Shown here: piece by piece, positions 1 through 6,422 of the stretch | Position numbering within the stretch: the stretch's first letter is position 1 | Layout of the letters: the number at the start of each line of letters is the position of its first letter | NCBI GenBank assembly: GCA_028820035.1 | Contig: JAPPKI010000187.1 | Location: 1 to 6,422 of the forward strand | Source: a bacterium | Lineage (GTDB): Bacteria > Actinomycetota > Acidimicrobiia > Acidimicrobiales > Bin134 | DNA: 6,422 bases | Reading direction: 5' to 3' | Program-made: the position numbers and the translations under genes | Notes under the pieces: model-generated | What the model was told of the DNA's origin: nothing | The model's database searches: none | The model's input: the letters and a program-made list of their open reading frames with translations, nothing else

Positions 1-602
1 GGGTGGAGCAAGTGCGCCGAGCCCACCGGGAGGAGTTCAAGGCCGAGCACGGCTTCAGCCTCACCTACCTTCCCTTCATCGCCCGGGCGGTGTGCGACGC
101 CCTTCACGAGTATCCCCACATCAACGCCTCGGTGGGAGACAACGAACTGGTAGTACACAACTACGTCAACCTGGCCGTCGCCGTCGACCTCGACTTCCAA
201 GGGCTGCTGGCCCCGGTAGTAGTGGACGCCGATCGCAAGCGTCTGACGGCGATCGCCGAAGAGGTGGCCGACCTGGCGAGGCGAGCGCTGGCCAAGAAGC
301 TGAACGCCGATGAAATCTCGGGGGGCACATTCACCATCACCAACCCCGGACAGTGGGGAACCATGATGCAGTTCCCCATCATCAACCAGCCCCAGGTGGC
401 CATCTTGTCCACCGACGGGATCCGCCGCCGGCCAGTGGTGGTCACCGCCGAAGACGGCGGCGAGGCCATCGCCATCCACTCGGTGGGGGTGCTGGCCCTG
501 GCCTGGGACCACCGGGCCTTCGACGGGGCCTACGTGGCCGCCTTCTTGGACCACGTCCGCTCCATCATCGAAACCCGCGACTGGCACGCCGAGATGCCAT
601 GA
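1..602 (+). CDS. 2-oxoacid dehydrogenase E2 component, C-terminal catalytic domain (5' partial)
   Basis: This is the acyltransferase core of a lipoyl-dependent E2 (dihydrolipoamide acetyl-, succinyl- or branched-chain acyltransferase), which moves the acyl group from lipoyl-lysine to CoA in a cytoplasmic 2-oxoacid dehydrogenase complex. About 200 residues are visible. Family landmarks, counted from the codon at base 3, are NLAVAVD near 56-62, GLLAPVV at 67-73, GGTFTITNPG at 107-116, PIINQPQVAIL at 125-135, and the active-site signature DHRAFDG with His170 and Asp174. The GTG at base 3 is almost certainly an internal valine, because the following residues match the middle of the E2 core; the lipoyl and subunit-binding domains must lie upstream of the window. 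The frame ends in TGA at 600-602, seven bases before lipB-lipA, so the client of lipoylation and its cofactor synthesis sit together. The catalytic core alone does not show which complex (pyruvate, 2-oxoglutarate or branched-chain) it belongs to, so no symbol is given. Confidence 0.93.
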   Translation, partial: VEQVRRAHREEFKAEHGFSLTYLPFIARAVCDALHEYPHINASVGDNELVVHNYVNLAVAVDLDFQGLLAPVVVDADRKRLTAIAEEVADLARRALAKKLNADEISGGTFTITNPGQWGTMMQFPIINQPQVAILSTDGIRRRPVVVTAEDGGEAIAIHSVGVLALAWDHRAFDGAYVAAFLDHVRSIIETRDWHAEMP

Positions 603-609
603 GCCTTCG

Positions 610-2277
610 ATGAGCCCGCTTCGAATCCGATGGCTGGGGCGGGTGACGTATCGGGACGCCCACGCCTGCCAGCAGGCCATGTTCGAGCGGCGGGGCGACT
701 ACTTGCTGCTATTGGAGCATCCCCACGTATTCACCCTGGGCCTGCGGGGCGACGAGACCAACATTTTGGTGGATCCGGTCGAGGTGGGGGCCGAGGTGGC
801 ATACACCGACCGAGGCGGCGACGTCACCTACCACGGCCCCGGTCAGCTGGTTGGCTATCCGGTCATGACCGTGGCCGGCAAGCGGGGCGGGGGCATGGCC
901 GACACGGTGGCCTACGTGCGCTCGGTGGAGCAATTGGTGATCGACTCGCTGGGTGATCTGGGGCTGCCCAACTGCGGCCGACTGGACGACTATCCCGGTG
1001 TGTGGGTGGATCCCGACAGCGACAACCCCCGCAAGATTGCGGCCATCGGCGTGCGCCTCAGCCGCACCCGCGCCATGCACGGCTTTGCCCTGAACGTGGA
1101 CTGCGACTTGGACTGGTTCGATCGCATCGTGCCCTGCGGCATCCCCGACAAGGCGGTCACCTCGCTGGCCGCCGAAGGACGGCGGGCGACCATGCGGGAG
1201 GTAGTGGACGAGGTGGTTGCCCGAGCCGCCGACCGCTGGGGAGCGGAGGGAGTAGACCGGGCCGATGTGGCGTGGCGGCAGCGGCCCGAAGACTTGAGCC
1301 CGTTCAGCCGGGGCTTGGGCCCGGGTGATGTACCCGGCCGACCGGTCCGGCTGCAATCCCGGATGGACGAAGCCGGGCTGTCCGAGGGGCTGGCCATCAA
1401 TGGGCGCAAGCCGCAGTGGATGCGGGTGCCCCTTCGGACTGGTCCCGAGTTCCGGCGACTGCGGTCGGTATTGCACAGCCGGAATCTGGTGACGGTGTGC
1501 GAGGAAGCCGGCTGCCCCAACATCTACGAGTGCTGGAACGAGGGAACGGCCACGTTCATGATCAACGGTGAGCGCTGCACTCGGGCATGCGGCTTCTGCC
1601 TGGTGGACACCCGCAAACCCGGGCCGCTCGATCACGCAGAGCCCGAGCGGGTGGCCGACGCAGTGGAGGCCATGGGCCTGGATTACACGGTGATCACCGC
1701 GGTGGCCCGCGACGACCTGGCCGACGGTGGTGCTGCTGGCTTCGCGGCTGTGGTGGATGCGGTTCGCACGCGCACCCCTGAGGTGCGGGTGGAAGTGCTC
1801 ATCCCCGACTGCAAGGGCGACCCCGACGCGCTGGCCGTCGTTTTCGATGCCCAACCGGATGTGCTGAACCACAACATTGAGACAGTGGCCCGGCTCCAGC
1901 GGGTGGTTCGGCCCTCCGCGGGATACGCCCGCAGCCTGGCGGTATTGGCCCGGGCCAAGGCCGCGGGGCTCACCACCAAGTCGTCGATCATCGTCGGGCT
2001 GGGAGAGACCGACGAAGAGGTGATCCAGACCATGGCCGACCTGGCCGCGGTGGGCACCGACATCGTGACCGTGGGCCAGTATCTGCGCCCCACCACCCAT
2101 CACCTGCCCGTGGCCCGATGGGTGCCGCCCGACCAATTCGAGGAGTTCCGCGCCGTCGGCCAGTCGCTGGGCATTGCCCACGTAGAAGCCAGCCCCTTAA
2201 CCCGCAGCTCCCACCACGCCCAACGCGCCCACGCTCAGGCTTTGGCTTCTCCTGCCGGGGTTGCAGGAGTAGGTTGA
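610..2277 (+). CDS. lipB-lipA: LipB-LipA fusion: octanoyltransferase and lipoyl synthase in one frame
   Basis: A 555-residue protein combines both steps of lipoyl synthesis. Residues 1 to about 220 are LipB, which transfers octanoate from ACP to the lipoyl-domain lysine: RGGDVTYHGPGQL at 68-80, KIAAIGV at 142-148, HGFALNV at 157-163, and VPCGIPDKAVTSL with Cys176. Lys142 and Cys176 form the family's catalytic dyad; the numbering coincides with that I recall for Mycobacterium tuberculosis LipB. Residues from about 265 are LipA, a radical-SAM sulfur-insertion enzyme. Its auxiliary cluster motif CX4CX5C is Cys297/302/308, its SAM cluster motif CX3CX2C is Cys323/327/330, and a C-terminal RSS motif (532-534) supplies the serine ligand. 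The family residue after RSS is usually Tyr; here it is His. No stop separates the halves, whereas these are usually two proteins of roughly 230 and 300 residues. The ATG at 610 puts the LipB N-terminus at its expected place; no strong Shine-Dalgarno is seen, which suggests coupling to the E2 stop. Both functions look intact. The remaining doubt is whether LipA is also made separately. Confidence 0.93.
   Translation: MSPLRIRWLGRVTYRDAHACQQAMFERRGDYLLLLEHPHVFTLGLRGDETNILVDPVEVGAEVAYTDRGGDVTYHGPGQLVGYPVMTVAGKRGGGMADTVAYVRSVEQLVIDSLGDLGLPNCGRLDDYPGVWVDPDSDNPRKIAAIGVRLSRTRAMHGFALNVDCDLDWFDRIVPCGIPDKAVTSLAAEGRRATMREVVDEVVARAADRWGAEGVDRADVAWRQRPEDLSPFSRGLGPGDVPGRPVRLQSRMDEAGLSEGLAINGRKPQWMRVPLRTGPEFRRLRSVLHSRNLVTVCEEAGCPNIYECWNEGTATFMINGERCTRACGFCLVDTRKPGPLDHAEPERVADAVEAMGLDYTVITAVARDDLADGGAAGFAAVVDAVRTRTPEVRVEVLIPDCKGDPDALAVVFDAQPDVLNHNIETVARLQRVVRPSAGYARSLAVLARAKAAGLTTKSSIIVGLGETDEEVIQTMADLAAVGTDIVTVGQYLRPTTHHLPVARWVPPDQFEEFRAVGQSLGIAHVEASPLTRSSHHAQRAHAQALASPAGVAGVG
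1273..1401 (+). other. Interdomain linker of LipB-LipA with in-frame ATG at 1363
   Basis: Fusion residues about 222-264 match neither conserved core. They are rich in Pro, Gly, Arg and Ser (for example PFSRGLGPGDVPGRP), as expected of a flexible linker. An in-frame ATG at 1363 (residue 252, MDEAGL) lies about 13 residues before GRKPQW, which resembles the usual N-terminal region of stand-alone LipA. Starting there would give 304 residues, a normal LipA length. No convincing purine-rich ribosome binding site precedes it (the upstream bases are pyrimidine- and GC-rich), so an independent start is possible but not favoured. Domain edges are estimated by eye. Confidence 0.55.
2265..2273 (+). promoter_or_regulatory. 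Probable ribosome binding site for the M24 peptidase
   Basis: The purine-rich stretch AGGAGTAGG lies at the very end of lipA coding sequence. Its AGGAG core is 13 bases, and its final AGG 9 bases, from the ATG at 2283. This supports 2283 as the start instead of longer in-frame extensions reaching back into lipA. A second in-frame ATG at 2298 is a weaker alternative because its spacing is too long. Confidence 0.55.
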
Positions 2278-2282
2278 TCCCG

Positions 2283-3389
2283 ATGTTCCAACCGCGAATG
2301 GAACGATTGCGGGCCCAGATGGTCGAGCAGCAGGTGGATGTATTGCTGTTGTCGGTGGGCGCCGACCTGCCCTACTTCTGCGGCTACGAGGCCATGCCTC
2401 TGGAGCGGCTGACCATGCTGGTGGTGCCTTGCGACGACGACGCCCGGTTGATCGTTCCGCGGTTGGAGGCCCCTCGGGTGGTGGAGCGGCCCGACGTGTT
2501 CGAAGTCGTGGCGTGGGATGAGACCGACGACCCGATCCAACTGGCCTGCTCGCTCATCGGCTCTGCCTCGGTGGCGGCCATTGGTGATCACACGTGGGCC
2601 GGGTTCCTGGTGGATCTGATGAGGGGGCTGCCAGCGGTGGAGTTCCGCCGGGCGTCAGAACTGACCAGCCCGATTCGACAGGTCAAAGATGCCGCCGAGG
2701 TGGAGTCGCTGCGGGCGGCGGCTGCGGCGGCCGACCGGGTGGCCGTCGATCTCCGATCGGGCAACATCGAGCTGATCGGGAAAACCGAGGCCGAAGTGTC
2801 GACCGAGCTGGGCCGCCGGCTGCTGGCCGAGGGACACCAGCGGGTGAACTTCGCCATCGTGGCCGCGGGGGAGAACGCGGCAAGTCCCCACCACGAGGCC
2901 GGAGAGCGGGTGATCAAGCCGGGCGAGATCGTGCTGTGCGACATCGGAGGGACGATGATGGATGCCGACGGGGTGGGCTACTGCTCCGACATCACCCGGT
3001 GCGTGCATTTGGGCGAGCCGCCCGCTGATCTGGTCGAGGCCTACGACGTGCTTTTCGAAGCCCAAGCGGCCCAAGTGGCTGCCGCGGTGGTAGGAAACAG
3101 CTGTGAGTCGGTCGACCGGGTGGGGAGGGGCATGATCGCCGAGGCTGGATTCGGCGACAATTTCATCCACCGCACCGGCCACGGGATCGGCACCGAGGCC
3201 CACGAAGATCCCTACATCGTGGAGGGCAACACCCAGGAATTGCGCGCCGGCCACGCCTTCTCCATCGAGCCCGGCATCTACCTCCCCGGTCGATGGGGTT
3301 TGCGCCTGGAGGACATCGTGGTGGCCGCGACCGACGGCCCCGACAACCTCACCACCACCGATCACCGCTTGGCCGTAATCGACGTCTGA
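2283..3389 (+). CDS. M24-family metallopeptidase (Xaa-Pro aminopeptidase / prolidase-like)
   Basis: A 368-residue cytoplasmic pita-bread-fold peptidase, expected to use two divalent metals to cleave Xaa-Pro bonds in peptides. An N-terminal creatinase-like domain (about 1-130, with YFCGYE at 31-36) is followed by the catalytic domain (about 135-368). All five metal ligands expected for the fold are visible: Asp220 (CDIGG), Asp236 (YCSDITR), His300 (TGHGIG), Glu329 (SIEPG) and Glu343 (LRLED). The substrate-site His204 (PHHEAG) and His307 are also present. Length is normal for bacterial PepP/PepQ-like proteins. The segment between the two Asp ligands is about five residues longer than the usual 11-residue spacing. 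The gene starts five bases after the lipA stop, so it is probably in the same operon; no signal peptide is seen. M24 members also include creatinases and other C-N hydrolases, so aminopeptidase versus dipeptidase activity cannot be decided from sequence. Confidence 0.88.
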   Translation: MFQPRMERLRAQMVEQQVDVLLLSVGADLPYFCGYEAMPLERLTMLVVPCDDDARLIVPRLEAPRVVERPDVFEVVAWDETDDPIQLACSLIGSASVAAIGDHTWAGFLVDLMRGLPAVEFRRASELTSPIRQVKDAAEVESLRAAAAAADRVAVDLRSGNIELIGKTEAEVSTELGRRLLAEGHQRVNFAIVAAGENAASPHHEAGERVIKPGEIVLCDIGGTMMDADGVGYCSDITRCVHLGEPPADLVEAYDVLFEAQAAQVAAAVVGNSCESVDRVGRGMIAEAGFGDNFIHRTGHGIGTEAHEDPYIVEGNTQELRAGHAFSIEPGIYLPGRWGLRLEDIVVAATDGPDNLTTTDHRLAVIDV

Positions 3390-3390
3390 C

Positions 3391-3394
3391 GGAG
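3391..3394 (+). promoter_or_regulatory. Ribosome binding site for the membrane protein gene
   Basis: GGAG sits 10 bases upstream of the GTG at 3405, in the 15-base gap after the peptidase stop. It supports the GTG start over later candidates such as the ATG at residue 38, which would remove a predicted membrane segment. Confidence 0.5.
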
Positions 3395-3404
3395 CCTTCC
3401 ACAG

Positions 3405-4262
3405 GTGATCGAGCTTCAGCCGGCCACGCTTCTGCTGCAACTCGCCGTGGGCGGGCTGGCGTTCACCTGGCTCACTACCCGACGGCGGGAGGCCGGGCTG
3501 GGCTACGGCTGGCTTATGCGCAGCACCTTTGGGCTGGTTGCCGCGGGCGGTGCCTGGCTGGGTTTTGCCACCGACCCGGTACCGGTGCGGGACTGGACCG
3601 CAGTGGCGACCGCCGCGGCCACTGGTCTGGCTTTGGCGGTGTCGGTGGTGCGGCGAAGGGCTGGCGTGAGCAGGCAGCGGGAGCGGGTGGAACGGCGCAG
3701 CGCGGAGATCGCCGAGATGACCGGCATCGACCGGGAGGAGCAGCGGTTCGACCGCACCCAGCCGGAGTTCCCCCCCGTGCTGGACCTGATCGCGCCGGCA
3801 GTGGGTTTGATCGGGGTGGTGGCCGGAGGGTTGGACGCGGGCGATCCGGCCGCGCTGGCCGTGGCCCGCACTGTGATCGGGGCGTTCTTCCTCGGTGCAG
3901 TCACCGATGCCATGCTCTTGGGCCACTGGTATCTGGTGCAGCCTGGTTTGGCTCGGGGCCCGCTGCTGGAGCTGGTGCGTTGGACCGGGCTGCTTTGGCT
4001 GCCCGAGCTGGTGGTGATGCTGTGGCCCACTGGCATGGGATCGGTGCTCAGCGGAACCATCGACGATGGCTACAACGGGCTGCTGGCCTGGTTCTGGGTA
4101 GCGTGCGTGGTGACCACCGCAGGTCTCGTGGTGCTGGCCCGCGCCGCGTTGCGGGAGCGGTTCTACTCGGCGGTGATGGCGGCAACAGGGCTCTTGTATC
4201 TGGGGATACTGACTGGGTTCGGGATGGATTTGGTGGCCCGAGTGCTGCTGGACACGGCGTAA
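3405..4262 (+). CDS. Multi-spanning membrane protein of unknown function
   Basis: A 285-residue integral membrane protein that I do not recognise. Hydrophobic segments judged by eye are at about 6-23, 38-54, 66-82, 125-144, 151-176, 188-207, 226-247 and 254-279, giving seven or eight helices. Between the third and fourth lies a strongly charged segment (about 83-120) with Arg clusters (RRR at 83-85; RQRERVERR at 90-98) followed by mixed acidic and basic residues, probably a cytoplasmic amphipathic loop. A striking GHWYLVQPGL stretch at 173-182 ends the fifth helix, and its His and Trp/Tyr residues could be functional. There is no signal peptide, transporter signature or nucleotide-binding motif. 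The GTG start has a GGAG ribosome binding site. It follows the peptidase by 15 bases and closes the apparent operon, but context gives no clear role. The reading frame is well supported by its coherent hydrophobic pattern. Confidence 0.8.
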   Translation: MIELQPATLLLQLAVGGLAFTWLTTRRREAGLGYGWLMRSTFGLVAAGGAWLGFATDPVPVRDWTAVATAAATGLALAVSVVRRRAGVSRQRERVERRSAEIAEMTGIDREEQRFDRTQPEFPPVLDLIAPAVGLIGVVAGGLDAGDPAALAVARTVIGAFFLGAVTDAMLLGHWYLVQPGLARGPLLELVRWTGLLWLPELVVMLWPTGMGSVLSGTIDDGYNGLLAWFWVACVVTTAGLVVLARAALRERFYSAVMAATGLLYLGILTGFGMDLVARVLLDTA

Positions 4263-4264
4263 CC

Positions 4265-4313
4265 ACCCCCCGCCCTCGGGGGTAGGTCCCCCTGGCTTAT
4301 TTTGAATAGGGGG
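4265..4313. terminator. Candidate terminator between convergent genes
   Basis: The 51-base gap between the two convergent stop codons contains four C or G tracts that can pair in more than one way. ACCCCC (4265-4270) can pair with GGGGGT (4278-4283). GGGGG (4278-4282) can instead pair with CCCCC (4288-4292) over a TAGGT loop, followed within a few bases by TTATTTT (4297-4303), resembling an intrinsic terminator for the + strand operon. CCCCCT (4288-4293) can also pair with AGGGGG (4308-4313), which could act on the - strand transcript of metH, although no U tract follows in that direction. Stems are short (5-6 bp) but pure GC. Pairings were found by eye without energy calculation. Confidence 0.45.
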
Positions 4314-6422
4314 TTAGCGGGCGACGAAGTATTTGGCTTGGGGGTGGTGGCAGATGAGGGCGGAGGTGGTTTGCTCGGGTTGGTATTGGAAGCTGGTCTC
4401 CTCTCCGACTTGGATGCCGATGCGCTCGGCGTGGAGGAGTTGGGCCACGGTGAGGTTGTCTTCGAGGTCGGGGCAGGCGGGGTAGCCCCAGGAGTAGCGG
4501 CCTCCCCGGTACTGCTGGCGGAAAAGGCCGATGAGGTTGGGCCCGTCCTCATCGGCGAATCCCCATTCGGTGCGAATGCGGTGGTGCCAGTGCTCAGCCA
4601 GGGCTTCGGCCATCTCCACCCCGAGGCCGTGAAGCAGCAGGTAGTCCTGGTAGCGGTTGTCGGCGAACAGCTTGGCCGTGGCCTTCGACACCTCGGCGCC
4701 CATGGTCACGATGTGAAAGGCGGCATAGTCCACCTCGGCGCCGTCGGCGGGCCGGAAGAAGTCGGCGATGCACAGATGCGGGTCCTTGGGCTGCCGGGGA
4801 TAGCGGAATCGGCAGAGCTCGGCGGTGCGCTGTGGGGAATCCCACACCACCAGGTCGTCACCGCTCCCGTTCACCGGGAAGTAGCCGTACACCACTTGGG
4901 GCACCAGCAGTCGGTGGGCCATGGCCGAGGCGAGCTGCTCGCGCATCGTGGGGCGGATGCGCTCTTTGAACGAGGGGTCGTCCTCGCCCTCGACCGGACG
5001 GAACTGCCACTGGTTGCGGAACAGGGCGGTCTCGTTCACGTACTCGGCGATGTCGGCCACGGGAATGCCCTTGACCACCCGAGACCCCAAGAACGGGGGT
5101 TTGAAGACGGGATTGTCGATGGCCACCGATGGCGCCCTGTCCGGGATTTCGCCGCCCGCGACGCCGGCGGCGTCACGACGGGCCCGGCGGGGCAGGTCGC
5201 GACCGCCCGGGCGGCGTCCGAAGTCGGGGTCTTCGGCGCCGGTGCGGCGCAGCTCGCCCAGCCGGTCCATCACCGCCAGGCCCTCGAAGGCGTCCTTGCC
5301 GTAGAACACCCGGCCCTGATAGGTCTCCCGCATGTCCCGCTCCACGTAGGTGCGGGTGAGCGCGGCGCCGCCCAAGAGCACCGGGAGGTGGTGGAGGCCC
5401 CGGGTGTTCAGCTCCTCCAGGTTGTCCCGCATTATCAGTGTGCTCTTAACCAGCAGACCGCTCATGCCCAGGGCGTGGGCGTCCACCTCCAGAGCCCGGT
5501 CGATCATCTCGGAGATCGACACCTTGATGCCCAGGTTGTGAACCTCATAGCCGTTGTTGGTCAAGATGATGTCCACCAGGTTCTTGCCGATGTCGTGGAC
5601 GTCGCCCTTCACGGTGGCCAGCACGAGCCGGCCCTTGGCCCCGGTCTCGTCGGCTTTCTCCATGTGGGGCTCCAGGTACGAAACCGCGGCCTTCATGGTC
5701 TCGGCCGACTGGAGCACGAACGGAAGCTGCATCTCCCCGGAGGCGAACAGGTCGCCCACTGCCTTCATGCCGACCAGCAGCGTGTTGTTGACGATGTCCA
5801 GCGCCGGCGCAGCGGCCAGCGCCTCGTCGAGGTCGGCCTCCAGCCCGTCGCGGTCGCCGTCGATGATCCGCCGCTCCAGCCGCTGCTCCACCGGCCATCC
5901 GGAGCGGTCTTCTTTGACAGTGGCGGCGGCGGTCACGTTCTCGAATGCGGCCAACAGCTCGGTCAGCGGGTCGTAGTCGTCCTGGCCCTCCGCGGCGGTC
6001 CCGGCCGAACCCCGGCGGTCGTAGATAAGGTCCAGGCACACGTCTCGATGGCGGGGATCGACCCGGTTGAGCGGGATGATCCGCCCGGCATGAACGATGG
6101 CCGAGTCGAGCCCGGCGTCGAGGCACTCGTGCAAAAACATGGAATTGAGCACATGGCGGGCGGCGGGCTTCAGCCCGAACGACACGTTGGACACCCCCAG
6201 TGTGGTGTACGCGCCGGGCAGCTCGGCCTTTATCCTTCTGATGGCCTCGATGGTGGCCAGGCCGTCCTTTCGCAGGTCGTCGTCGCCGGTGGACAGCGGA
6301 AACGTCAAGGCGTCGAAGATCAGATCGGAGGCCGCCAGCCCGTAGCGCTCGACGGCCAGGCGGTGCAGGCGGTGGGCCACCCGCATCTTCCACTCCAGGT
6401 CGCGGGCCTGGCCCTCCTCGTC
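4314..6422 (-). CDS. metH: Cobalamin-dependent methionine synthase, C-terminal 702 residues (5' partial)
   Basis: MetH transfers a methyl group from 5-methyltetrahydrofolate to homocysteine through enzyme-bound cobalamin. The frame is open to the right edge (12 codons upstream of the Met at 6386, DEEGQARDLEWK), so the true start is outside. Numbered from the edge, about 1-125 is the end of the pterin-binding domain (SNVSFGL near 78-84, then HVLNSMFLHECLDAG). About 180-260 is the helical cobalamin cap. About 263-385 is the B12-binding domain with GDVHDIGKN, where His276 is the lower cobalt ligand, plus GMSGLL and LLGGAAL. An Arg/Gly/Asp-rich linker spans about 390-435. About 436-702 is the SAM-dependent reactivation domain with RYSWGYPACPD (Arg642), the family's SAM-binding signature. 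The homocysteine domain would be upstream of the window. All visible modules look intact. The gene converges on the lipoylation operon and shares no promoter with it; any cobalamin riboswitch would lie outside the window. Confidence 0.95.
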   Translation of the reverse strand, partial: DEEGQARDLEWKMRVAHRLHRLAVERYGLAASDLIFDALTFPLSTGDDDLRKDGLATIEAIRRIKAELPGAYTTLGVSNVSFGLKPAARHVLNSMFLHECLDAGLDSAIVHAGRIIPLNRVDPRHRDVCLDLIYDRRGSAGTAAEGQDDYDPLTELLAAFENVTAAATVKEDRSGWPVEQRLERRIIDGDRDGLEADLDEALAAAPALDIVNNTLLVGMKAVGDLFASGEMQLPFVLQSAETMKAAVSYLEPHMEKADETGAKGRLVLATVKGDVHDIGKNLVDIILTNNGYEVHNLGIKVSISEMIDRALEVDAHALGMSGLLVKSTLIMRDNLEELNTRGLHHLPVLLGGAALTRTYVERDMRETYQGRVFYGKDAFEGLAVMDRLGELRRTGAEDPDFGRRPGGRDLPRRARRDAAGVAGGEIPDRAPSVAIDNPVFKPPFLGSRVVKGIPVADIAEYVNETALFRNQWQFRPVEGEDDPSFKERIRPTMREQLASAMAHRLLVPQVVYGYFPVNGSGDDLVVWDSPQRTAELCRFRYPRQPKDPHLCIADFFRPADGAEVDYAAFHIVTMGAEVSKATAKLFADNRYQDYLLLHGLGVEMAEALAEHWHHRIRTEWGFADEDGPNLIGLFRQQYRGGRYSWGYPACPDLEDNLTVAQLLHAERIGIQVGEETSFQYQPEQTTSALICHHPQAKYFVAR

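Noticed and set aside
709..2181. A 490-codon open frame antisense to lipB-lipA
   Set aside because: The composition (Gly, His, Arg, Val rich, no recognisable domain) is what the complement of a high-GC gene yields. The + strand has all the motifs of two known enzymes, and no ribosome binding site or start context favours the antisense frame.
2118..2282. An upstream extension of the M24 peptidase frame into lipA (55 extra codons)
   Set aside because: The added residues are Arg/Pro-rich with no family match, overlap conserved LipA sequence, and a suitable ATG with a purine-rich site occurs at 2283.
2655..3926. A 423-codon open frame antisense to the peptidase and membrane protein genes
   Set aside because: It spans two well-supported genes and their junction, with low-complexity composition and no motif. 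It is a codon-bias shadow.
3293..4285. A 330-codon + strand frame overlapping the membrane protein gene
   Set aside because: It is dominated by Gly, Arg and Ala with no hydrophobic pattern, while the other frame gives a coherent membrane protein with a ribosome binding site.
5190..5310. The Arg/Gly-rich linker in MetH as a possible frameshift
   Set aside because: The frame resumes directly into conserved activation-domain sequence, and variable charged linkers between the cobalamin and activation domains are normal in actinobacterial MetH.
5545..6393. A 282-codon - strand frame within metH
   Set aside because: It is Arg/Gly/Ala-rich and unstructured, out of frame with a metH reading that shows every expected domain motif.
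610..6422. A regulatory link between LipA (uses SAM, releases methionine) and MetH (makes methionine)
   Set aside because: The genes are convergent, share no promoter, and the gap looks like a terminator. Adjacency alone does not support a shared system.

Overview
The window is a fully coding stretch of high-GC bacterial DNA with almost no intergenic space. It most resembles an actinobacterium, and the gene set and MetH/E2 sequence style suggest an Acidimicrobiia-like lineage. That placement is inferred from GC content, codon use and remembered family resemblance, not from a search.

The left two thirds (1-4262, + strand) look like one operon. In order it holds the 3' end of a 2-oxoacid dehydrogenase E2 (catalytic acyltransferase domain, 1-602), a single long reading frame joining octanoyltransferase LipB to lipoyl synthase LipA (610-2277), an M24-family Xaa-Pro-type peptidase (2283-3389) and an unrecognised multi-spanning membrane protein (3405-4262). 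The gaps between genes are 7, 5 and 15 bases, so co-transcription and probably translational coupling are likely.

The right third (4314-6422, - strand) is the C-terminal 702 residues of cobalamin-dependent methionine synthase MetH. It covers the end of the pterin domain, the cobalamin-binding modules and the SAM-binding reactivation domain; the N-terminus lies beyond the right edge. MetH converges on the operon across a 51-base gap (4263-4313) rich in C and G tracts, which can form competing hairpins and probably serves as a terminator.

Functionally, the first two genes form a maker-and-client pair. LipB moves octanoate from acyl carrier protein onto a lipoyl domain, LipA inserts the two sulfurs, and the E2 upstream is a protein that needs that cofactor. 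The peptidase and membrane protein have no obvious link to lipoylation. The most notable observation is the uninterrupted LipB-LipA frame, with every catalytic residue of both enzymes intact and an in-frame ATG (1363) that could still give free LipA. I saw no RNA genes, mobile elements, CRISPR arrays or defence system.
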